Below are positions 54,771 to 64,000 of a stretch of DNA of 64,000 nt, one piece after another; the first letter of the stretch is position 1, and each line of letters begins with the position of its first letter. This DNA is from Chlorocebus sabaeus (lineage: Eukaryota; Chordata; Mammalia; Primates; Cercopithecidae): the NCBI RefSeq assembly GCF_047675955.1, contig NC_132911.1, positions 80,954,708 through 81,018,707 of the forward strand, given 5' to 3'. The translations under genes and the position numbers were made by a program. Below the pieces are notes generated by a model. That model was not told the DNA's origin, searched no databases, and saw nothing but the letters and a program-made list of their open reading frames with translations.

Positions 54771-55690
54771 AGGTGATACATTTTTGTATTTTCACATTTC
54801 TACCATGAATAACATGATAGAAAATAACACTAGCAGAGTAACAGATTATTCTTAAAACCTCACTGGCTTGACATAATAGAAATGTATAACTCATTAAAGT
54901 CACAGTCCAATGTGGGTTTTTCCAATTGTATGTGCCTCTAGTGGTATTTTAGGAATCCCTGCTTCTGACATCATGTGGCTCTATCTTCCTTTAAGTCCTC
55001 TGAGACCTACCCATTAAAATGTTTCTTAACCAGTTTGTCCTATATGCATTACACATCATCCTCAGGCCAGATCCCAGGCACAGTCTCACTTAACTGCTCT
55101 TGGAACTAGAAAATAAAATTTAGCTGTATACACTAGAATAAAATGAAATATATTTTGACAAACAGAACAATCTGGCAACACTTTTATAATTAGAAACAAA
55201 GAAGCAGATTCCAAAATATATGATGTACATCACTATATCTGTCTAAAAGAAAAATTAACAATACAATTAACCAAGAAATATCAATGCCCTTTAAAACTTA
55301 AATAGATTTTTTCTACTGGATTGAATAAAACTATCTTGAAAAAAGAAACAAATTCTTTTTCATGTAATGGTGTGTGGAAACATGCCTTAGCATTCACAAA
55401 CAGCTGGGCTAGCTGGAGGAACTAAGTGGGTGGATTTTCTAGTAGTTCTCAGTTCTTCATACTGTTTATTAAACAAAGCTTTCCTAAAAGTTTGTGTGGG
55501 CATGGTGCTTGCTTCTACATCTGGAACATACAATGAACACGGCAGATGGAACTCAATCTGGCAAGTGTACAGTACTGAAGACATCTTGAGAACACAAGTG
55601 TCTTTCAACGACTATTACAATCTGTGAAAACAGATTTTATGTTGTATGAACTATGAGCTTGGGAAAGTATAGGAAGATGTTTTCAAGACA
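54771..55690. other. non-coding; possible unnamed old repeat
   Basis: 54840-55120 ('ctcattaaagtcacagtccaatgtgggttt', 'tgacatcatgtggctctatcttcc') has the look of a mammal-wide repeat I cannot name. The rest, including an overlapping pair of short frames at 55.39-55.63 kb, is unassigned. Confidence 0.3.
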
Positions 55691-55695
55691 TATTT

Positions 55696-55754
<59 letters not shown>

Positions 55755-55758
55755 CTCT

Positions 55759-55790
<32 letters not shown>

Positions 55791-56083
55791 CGAAGTTTCG
55801 CTCTGTCACCCAGGCTGGAGTGCAATGGTGTGTCCTTGGCTCACTGCAACCTCTGCCTCCCGGGTTCAAGCAATTCTCCTGCCTCAGCCTCCCGGGTAGC
55901 TGAGATTACAGGCATGCACCACCACACCCCGTTAATTTTTGTATTTTTAGTAGAGACAGGGTTTCACCATGTTGGTCAGGCTGGTCTCGAACTCCTGACC
56001 TCGTCATCTGCCTGCCTCGGTCTCCCAAAGTGCTGGGATTACAGGCGTGAGCCACCGCGCCCAGCCTTCTAGACATATTTTCT
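55686..56083 (-). mobile_element. Alu (AluS-like) with microsatellite tail and TSD
   Basis: Antisense full-length Alu body (about 55788-56066) ending 'gagccaccgcgcccagcc'. The tail on the plus strand is a poly(T) (55764-55788) preceded by about 15 TTTC units (55697-55760). The duplication AGACATATTTTCT is at 55686-55698 and 56071-56083, so the whole TTTC tract lies inside the insertion and grew from its A-tail. Confidence 0.95.
55697..55763 (+). repeat. (TTTC)n microsatellite grown from an Alu tail
   Basis: Uninterrupted CTTT repeats with one CTCT variant near the Alu side. On the Alu sense strand this is (GAAA)n/(AAAG)n at the distal end of the A-tail. Confidence 0.97.
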
Positions 56084-56189
56084 AACTGTAAGTATTTTAT
56101 AGTATTTTTCTGAGAATCAATTGCAATAATATATTCGGAATTACTATTTAGTATGAAATATTGTGCAAAATGAGGTAAACCTTTATCCC

Positions 56190-56525
56190 TTCCATCAACA
56201 GAGATTGTGCACCTACAGCACCTAGATGCTGTTCAAGGCACTGGGGATGTGGTATTGATGAGAATGGCCACACTCCCTGTTTCAAAGAGCTCACATTCTA
56301 CTTGAGGGGGAATGGTGGGCAGTGGACAGAAAACAAACATATAGACAAGTAGATAAGATAATTTCAAATAGTGGTAAGTGCTATGAATGACATAAAACAG
56401 GGCATTGAGCTAAAAAGAGACTGGAAGGGGACAAGGGCTGAGTACATTAGCTAGACTGGCATGATCTCTCTGGGAAGGCAATACTGAAGCTGAGCCCTGA
56501 AAGATGAGAAAGGCAAATGATACAA
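56190..56525 (-). mobile_element. L2 fragment
   Basis: 'ctgttcaaggcactggggatgtggtattgatgagaatggccacactccctgtttcaaagagctcacattctact', 'agtggtaagtgctatgaatgac', 'tctctgggaaggcaatactgaagctgagccctgaaagatgag' are antisense L2 in order. Confidence 0.75.
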
Positions 56526-56744
56526 AGGACACTCAGTACATGTTTGCTGAATGAATGCATTTACTTATTTATTTTTTGTTTTTTCTTTGAATTCATTTTA
56601 CATCATGAAGTAAAAAATAAAATGTTTTCAACAGCTCAGCTCAAATAACTTTAAATTCATATATAAAGGTTTTGCTGTATAAATGAGCTAAATCAAATTA
56701 CATGCTTTGACATCAGGTAGAATAGTAGCTCAATCTGTCAGCTT

Positions 56745-57091
<347 letters not shown>

Positions 57092-59138
57092 CAGACATTT
57101 TAAAAGAACTAGGCCTTTATTGTAAATGTATCACTTACAAGTAGACACAGATGTAAATGTTGTGGCTTCTGCCCTCTGACCACTCCCACCATCCCTGATT
57201 TCTTTGGCATCTTCCCTGATTCTTTTCCTCTCCAACACTATTTGTGTCATCATTCTTGGTGATTTCATCCTCATTGCTCACCCATTCACACTAATGATAA
57301 AGCTACTATACCTGTTTCCTCATCTATGAATTTGGACTAATAGTTGATTCCTACCCAGAAGACTGAAGTAAGAATAAGTTGCCATGATTTATGTGAAAAT
57401 ACTGTTATCACAAACACTACTTTTTTTATTGTTCTTTTTCTAGTTTTGTAGAGCCTTTTCATATAATAGAGTCATAATTTTTAGATGGGTAGGTTGTTGA
57501 CATTCTTCACAAGAAAAATATTGCTCTTCTGGTTAATTAAATGCCTATCTAAACATTACATAAAACCAATTTTCTAGCATTCCTTTAAAATGTAGCTTGT
57601 AACAGGGTGTGGATGATAATTCTCAGAAGATTTGTGTCTCCTCGGCTAACTGTCATCACTTTGGCTGGCTGTGTCTTCAGTGAATGTTTCTGAAGACTTT
57701 GATGATCATCATCCATTTTGTGAACGTAAGTTCTTAGGTTCAGAAAGATCACAGGACAAATAAAAAAAAGAAAAAAACCGCACCACCTATCCTTGTGTTA
57801 TGAGTATTCCAAAAGGAGAGAGTAAGCTGATCAAAGAGTGCCCTGAAATATTTTTGCATAATTGGCTTATGTAACTTGATTTCAGAGAGAGAGCATTTCA
57901 CAAGCTAAATGATAAGAATCTTGGCTACTTTCAATAGGCCTTTTAAAGATGTTATCAGTTTAGTGCTTAATATACTGGGCAGTGCAATGTGGTCAGGTAA
58001 TGTGAAGTTACTTTTGTAAAGTCTTTCCTTTTGGCAGAGTTAATGGCAACTTTATTAGGCAAAGCGAATGAATTCCTCAATTCCACTTTCAATTATACCA
58101 GAAATTCCTGTGATTTTCCATCAAAAGCTATTTAAGGACCATTGGTGGAAGGAAGATTTTAGTACAAATAGAAAACTCTTATCCAATATTAAGCCTTGTG
58201 TCAAGACATTATTATGGATTTTTTCAAAAACTGAAATTCTTATTTCCTAGGAAATGGGGCTGTGTTCATTTCTATTCTTTCCAAGTGGGTGTCAATTTTG
58301 GACCTGTAAGCATAAATTCAGGCCAGTTCCTGGATGTGCTGTCGGTAAAGTACCTAAAATGTGTCAACAGACCCCTGGAATAGTTGTTCAGTTTCCCCAG
58401 AAGAAGCATTCTTTTTAGGGAGAAAATTTATGTTGATGATTTTCAAATTATTGCAACTCCTCAGGCAATTTTCCAGCTGGCCAGCCCCTATACACTGACT
58501 TGAGAACAAGGGCCAATTTTGGATTTTTGGCAGTCACTAGCATGACCTGGTCAACTTGAAGAGACAGCTCAGGGAGAGATTTCAGCATCCACATTTTAAC
58601 ACAATTACCAGTTTGTTTCTGGATGAAATCCAGCACTTTATTTCTAATATATGAGGCTCAATATCTCTTTAAAATCACTTTCTCCTTATGTTCTGTTTGT
58701 GAGAAACTGAAGAAGCTGTAAGTTAGTAAAATCTAAAACAAAGTGTCCTTTAATTTATGAATTCTAAAAATGAAAATGTCTCTGATTGGATTGTCAAATA
58801 CGTTTTTTTACTCTTGGAGAGTCAAGTACTCTTTATTCATGCTATTATGTGCATGTGTATTTGGGATGTTAATATTCAATATCTAGAATATTGAAGATGA
58901 GAATTATTCTTGCAAAATTTATAGAAAATGTGGAATAAGTGTTACATATCTGCTAATTAAAAAAAGATCATTTATATTAAATGGTTGCATTCATTATCTA
59001 TCTTCTGTTTATAGTAGAATTAGTTTATTACAGACTTACAGAAAAATAATAATAATTATGTGCATAAACCATTTAGCTGCCTATAAATACTAATATTTTA
59101 GCCATACAGGGAACCATGATGCCTAGCTTTGAAACACA
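57092..59138. other. non-coding stretch, nothing recognised
   Basis: About 2 kb without a supported gene or named repeat. Confidence 0.5.
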
Positions 59139-59172
59139 CTCACACGCACGCACGTGCACACACACACACACA
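59139..59172 (+). repeat. (CA)n microsatellite, imperfect
   Basis: CACACT, CACACGCACGCACGTG and then (CA)8. CpG-containing interruptions mark it as an old dinucleotide repeat. Confidence 0.9.
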
Positions 59173-59309
59173 TCAGATTTTCATAGTGCATATCCAACTT
59201 CTAAAGGTGGCAAATGTTTATAACTAACAATGATAACATGTAAGTGGGCTTGAAAAATTGAAAATTGCTGAGGAATAGCTTACTAATGTCAAAGAAAAGG
59301 GAGACATAA

Positions 59310-59475
59310 ATATCTTTTGGAAGTGTGACCATGAACAAGTTACCTAAATTATCCAAGCCTCAGTTTTCTCATCTGCAAAATAGGATAATAATACCCAACC
59401 AACATTTTTGCTGCATTAAGCAAGTGCAGTGCCTAGTATGTAGTAAATATTTAACAAATGGTAGCTCTTGTGAAA
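59310..59475 (+). mobile_element. MIR SINE relic
   Basis: 'acaagttacctaaattatccaagcctcagttttctcatctgcaaaataggataataataccc' and 'agtgcctagtatgtagtaaatatttaacaaatggtagct': sense MIR middle and 3' end. Confidence 0.85.
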
Positions 59476-59484
59476 ATCAGTTTA

Positions 59485-59650
59485 GCTTTGGAGTTACATT
59501 GTCTGGGTTTGATTTCTATCACTTACGATCTGTGTGACTATTGGGAAAATTAATGAATTGGGTTTCATTTTCTATTTAGTATTGTTAGATAGTAAATAAG
59601 GTAAAATATATAAAGTGTTTAACCCAGATGTCAATAAATGTTGCTATTAT
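59485..59650 (+). mobile_element. second MIR SINE relic in tandem
   Basis: 'gctttggagttacattgtctgggtttgatttctatcacttacgatctgtgtgactattggg' and 'aataaatgttgctattatg': a second sense MIR about 10 bases after the first. Confidence 0.78.
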
Positions 59651-59659
59651 GATTAATAT

Positions 59660-62300
59660 AACATTACCAGTTTGAGGGTTCCCAAATGTTAGCACTGGGC
59701 AGCACCAGCTGGTTTAGTGGTTTTCAATTTGCTCCCCACGGTGCCTGATCTTGGATGAACACATACTCTCTCTCTGATTTATTTGTTTTGGGGCATGTAA
59801 AATATATTATTTTTCCACATGAATTTTCCTTTGAAGAAACTTCTGTTGCTAAGAGAAGTTTGAAAAACATCCGCTTGGTCCAAACTCATTAAAAATGCAG
59901 TAATTGAAGCTAAAGAAACTTAATAATGAAGCAGTCAGGACTGGAATTCAGGTCAGCAGAATTCTGACTCTAAGTTATATGATATTTCCACTATTTCATT
60001 CTTAGTTGCACTTCAGTTTTCATTTTAATTAAGTGACTTCAGAAATTGAGACAACATCTGCAATTTTTTTTTGAATTACACACTAATCAAAGAGGACTGT
60101 TTCTGAAAATATTTTAAAAGAATTACTAAAAAAATTAGAGAAAATACATATTTTTATCACCAACTCCAAGTATACATTTTAATATGTGTATATATTCTCC
60201 AACATCAATATGCACTCATTCTCAATAAATATTGATTTTCTTGCATACAGAAATGTTCAATTTTTCAAGTCTAAAATAAATTCTTTTTCTTAGTCTATGT
60301 GGTTCCCCCCACATAAAATAGTCATATAGCATTATTTGCATTTTTCTCTTTTATGACAATTAATTCATTAAATAACTTGTCTATAAGTTTGCTCAGGGGT
60401 TGGCCATGATCTTATTATGTTTAGAATTTCTGTTATTGTAATATTTGATATAATATTTGAGCAAAGTTTACCTCTTAATTTTAAATATATTTTCCTTAAA
60501 GTCTTAGATATCATTACTACTTAAGGTCATGTTCTTCTAAATTTATAAAGAACATATCCTTAAATAAGAACAATGCAAAAAGAACCTTCTTGATATACAT
60601 GAATATTCTGAAGTAAATAGATCAAGTAACCCAAATGGACTTACTTTGAAGAGGAAAATAATAATATCAGGACAGTTGTTAGAAATACAATGATGGGAAG
60701 AATTTTTTTGTGGCCATTCATACATGGAAAACTGAAAATTGTGAATTAATCAGATCATCTGTCTACACTATCTAATGTCTTCAGATTATTATATTGTCCC
60801 TGGGCAGAGGAATGAGGAAAAAGCAATACTTTCTTTTTTCTATTCTTCGATATTTGATGCTTTGTGTAATTATAAAGACAATTAGGAAACATGTCACTTC
60901 AATTTTACATTAATGAATTTTGATAGCATATATCCATCCCATAGCTGATATATTCTGACATCTATTGATTAAGATACATACTAAATTGTCAAAAAAAAAT
61001 TGAAGGGTAGCATGTTAACAGATGTATTTTTTTTCCTTTAAAATACCAGTTTTAGTAAGTGTCTAAATATTGAAATTGTTGCTCAATTAAAACTCTACTG
61101 AAGTTATGCTCTTTTTCTATTTGAACGAATTATCATTAATTTCTACATCGTTAATTCAACATTTTTTATTATTTGACCAGGACTTAGATGAGGTTTATTA
61201 AAGGTTTGTGAGCAGCATGAAACAGCATCATAATAGGAACATTAAGCCAACTAATAGAACAAATTTGAAACAATTTGGAAGGACTCTTGTATATATAATT
61301 TTGCTTAGAAAAATATCAGAAGATCGTCAAAGTATCTTCTTTTTGTACTTTATGTATTTAACACTATTAAATATCCTCTCTTCAATGTTCACCTCTTCTA
61401 GTTTCTATGGTTCCACCTTGCTGTCTGGCAATTGTTAAAAATTCGCGACCACTGCTCATGGGTGATAAACATAACTAAGCCTAAAGACTGACATCGAATC
61501 TTGGTTCATCAGGTTATCTCTTAAATGACTGATTTTGCATACTAATTGATTTCTAGGTTGGCCTCAGAAGCTTTAATATAAAGTGCCCTACGTCTGCTGC
61601 CTAGCAATCTCAGTCCTTCCTCTGCCCATGCTCTGGCTTGTAAGGGATTGATATGATACATTTCTTCTGGTTGTGTTTCTTCTTTGGGGTGTTTTGCCGC
61701 CTCCATTGGCTTTAACTCCCTGTTTTCCAAGGTTAGCCTAAAGTACTTCGTGTTATTTATTTTCCTCCTTTATGGCTCGTAGCTTCAGATGCTTCTTTAT
61801 GGCTGAATCCATATCAACTTTGGTCCCCCTCCTGAGTTTTAGCTCATATTACAAAGCTCTTGCCAGATAATTTTGGATGTTTTACTCTTACCTCAAATTA
61901 GCATGTTTTATCCACTTCTCGTTCTTCTTTAGCATTGCCAGTAACAACAGTACTACCTTTGTAATCTCTATAGACGTTCTCGTTCTTGCTTCACATTAAG
62001 GCTATTACCAGATTGCTATTTTTGTATTTTTTTTTTTCTCAGATAGATGTTTTTTAACAGTCCTTGGTTATTTCACCTCATTCATTAATGGTTAATTCTA
62101 ATTCGCTAACTAATTCACCAGCTGAATCCTCTTGTCTAGAATCTGTTTCATATACTTCAACTAGATTACCCCTGCTAAAACACTGATGTATGCATATCAT
62201 TGTCTGGATCAAAGCTACCAATGACTATCTCTGTCCAATTGATTGGAGTTTAAACTTCTCATTCATCATTTAAAACCTCATATATTCTGGTCTCATCCTA
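59660..62300. other. non-coding stretch; one unexplained minus-strand frame
   Basis: AT-rich, no named repeat. A 62-codon minus-strand frame (61542-61730) is discussed as a finding. Confidence 0.45.
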
Positions 62301-62695
62301 TGTGTGTTAGTCCATTCTTGCATTTTGTATATAAAGAAATAGCTGAGACTGGGCAATTTATAAATAAAAGAGGCTTAATTGGCCCATGGTTCTACAGGCT
62401 GCCAGGAAGCTGGCATCTGCTCAGCTTCTGGTGAAGCCTCAGGGAGTTTTCAATCATGGTGGAAGGTGAATGGGGAAGCCATGGTGGGAGCAGGAGCTAG
62501 AGAGAGAGTAAGGGGGAAGGTGCCACACATTTTGAAATGACCAAAGCTCACAAGAACTCACTCACTATTGCAAAGACAGCACCAAGCCATGAGGGATCCA
62601 CCTCCATGACTCAAGCACCTTCCACCAGGCCTCAACTTCAATATTGAAGATTATAATTCAACGTGAGACTTGGGCAGGACATGCAAACCATATCA
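62301..62695 (-). mobile_element. solo LTR, MST-type (ERVL-MaLR)
   Basis: Minus-strand LTR starting TGATATGGTTTGCATG at 62695. It ends at 62301-62303 in sequence whose plus strand reads 'tgtgtgttagtccattcttgcatt' and 'aaatagctgagactgggcaatttataa', the well-known MST/THE1 3' end. TG...CA termini are visible. No internal sequence or second LTR is present, so it arose by recombination between two LTRs. No 5-base target duplication could be read. Confidence 0.85.
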
Positions 62696-63349
62696 CCACC
62701 TTTCCCCACTTATTTTGTAAGACTTCCTTTTCTCCAAATATAATAATTTACTTGTAATGACCAAATATGCCTTATGTATTATTCTCTTGACCTTTTTGCA
62801 CAAGATTTGTGTCACCTAGAATGCTAAATTTAATCCTCTCCATTGATCTGAATTTGAGTCATTTTTTTGTAGTTCAGCTGATGTCCTATCTTTTTCATAA
62901 AATTTTTTGATAGTGAGTCTTCTTTATTGAACCTCTACACATCTCTTTGCTTTCCTTTAGCAAAACTGCCAATGCAAAATTTCAATGTAACTTTAATATA
63001 TATTTATGTGTATATATCGTTTCCTCTTAGAAATAATGTAAGGTCCTTGAAGAAAATGTTTAGGCATGTTGTACTCTCATTGTCTATATTAATTTGCACA
63101 TATTATATAGAATTCATTTTTTGGCTTGATGTAATAGATAACTCTATTGTTTTTTAGTCTCATATCAATTTCACATCTTATTTCAGATCCAGGTTTTATC
63201 TGAAAATTTTGTTTAAAAAGTTTTAATCACTTTTTTCTTAAATACTACAGAATGATTTTGGAATTGGTGTTGGTGCATCCTGTCCAGGTCATGACAGGTC
63301 AGGTTTCAAAACATCTGGCCTTCCTCAATTTTTTATTTGTAAAACCTAT
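62696..63349. other. non-coding stretch
   Basis: AT-rich. No gene or repeat recognised. Confidence 0.5.
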
Positions 63350-63485
63350 ATTAGCCTCGTATAGTGGCATACACCTGTAGTCCCAGCAAATCGGAAGGCT
63401 GAGGAAAGAGGATTGTTTGAGTCTAGGAGTTTGAAACCAGCTTGGGCAACATTATGAGACTCCTTTTTTTCAATTTTAAAAAAAG
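63350..63485 (+). mobile_element. Alu left monomer (FLAM-like)
   Basis: A single monomer, 'ttagcctcgtatagtggcatacacctgtagtcccagcaaatcggaaggctgaggaaagaggattgtttgag' to 'gcttgggcaacattatgagactcc', then a T- and A-rich tail. No right monomer follows, so it is a free left monomer or a truncated AluJ. Confidence 0.78.
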
Positions 63486-64000
63486 TGCCTGTATTAGAAT
63501 TTTTTTAACCAAGAACTCAGAAAACTCAACTATATGATCTATCTAACAAGAAGTGATATTGTAATTTTTGTTGCATTTTTAGAAATATAGTGTTTAGGGT
63601 AATTCTGTCAGCTTCAACACTTTTGTAGTCTCAGGAACATGACTTTTAGGAAGAGTGAAAGAAGAACATAATAGAGTTAGAGGGGAGTACCCAGTATGTT
63701 GAGAGGAGTCAAAGCCATATCTTTGAGAAATGACTAAACAATTTGAGTGTTGTAGTTAGTTCTGTAGAAATATGGTACATATTTTGAGGGGCTGTGCTGT
63801 GGTTGAAATGCCAACTTGGTTTGTGTGGTCTTCAAAGGTAGAAACAGAAACAGTGAGAGTTGAGGAAGCATATTTTAGCTCAGTATCAAAAATCATATTC
63901 TATTGAAGTTTCTGAATTATGGAATGGGCTGAAACATACTGTATAGATGTTCCCAGGTTGTTGGAAGTGTTTAGAAAATGATTACTTCTTTATCTTTATT
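63486..64000. other. non-coding stretch
   Basis: Nothing recognised up to the window edge. Confidence 0.5.

Overview
This window is nuclear DNA of a primate. It has Alu elements on both strands, primate L1 elements, mammal-wide MIR and L2 relics, MaLR-type LTRs, microsatellites and one CpG-island promoter. Nothing resembles a prokaryotic operon, CRISPR array or plasmid. The young L1 copies carry 3'-end and ORF2 variants that I associate with Old World monkeys rather than human L1HS. A cercopithecid such as a macaque, baboon or guenon is therefore my best guess, by inference only.

Layout. 1-8.7 kb is AT-rich and gene-poor, with MIR relics and two weak exon-like segments. 8.86-9.8 kb is the only gene-control region seen: a CpG island with three ETS motifs, a 29-nt poly(A) run, an 8-bp tandem repeat and a helically phased pair of inverted CCAAT boxes. 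It looks like a divergent promoter, and short exon-like reading frames leave it in both directions. 10-25 kb is a mosaic of MIR, L2, old LTRs and an old L1, plus an AluY with perfect target-site duplications and a HIGD1A processed pseudogene (about 22.7-23.0 kb). 25-36 kb holds more Alus, a 5'-truncated young L1 and a decayed retroviral pol fragment.

36.9-50.3 kb is an L1-dense block. It has a 5'-inverted older L1 (36.96-39.35 kb), then a sense-strand L1 (39.36-47.03 kb) split by a full-length antisense L1 (39.79-45.96 kb) whose ORF1 (338 aa) and ORF2 (1275 aa) are both intact, then a second, younger 5'-inverted L1 (48.39-50.32 kb) with a 15-bp target-site duplication and a probable short 3' transduction. 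50-64 kb is intergenic or intronic sequence with a GATA microsatellite, an Alu whose tail became a TTTC microsatellite, a 350-bp polypyrimidine tract, L2/MIR relics, an MST-type solo LTR and an Alu monomer.

The only intact protein genes are the two L1 ORFs, which act together: ORF1p binds the L1 RNA, and ORF2p nicks target DNA and reverse transcribes. Each shorter young L1 here carries the marks of that machinery acting in trans or in an earlier generation. I found no undescribed protein system. The most notable content is the potentially active L1, its near-identical truncated copy 14 kb away, the two twin-priming inversions and the divergent promoter.
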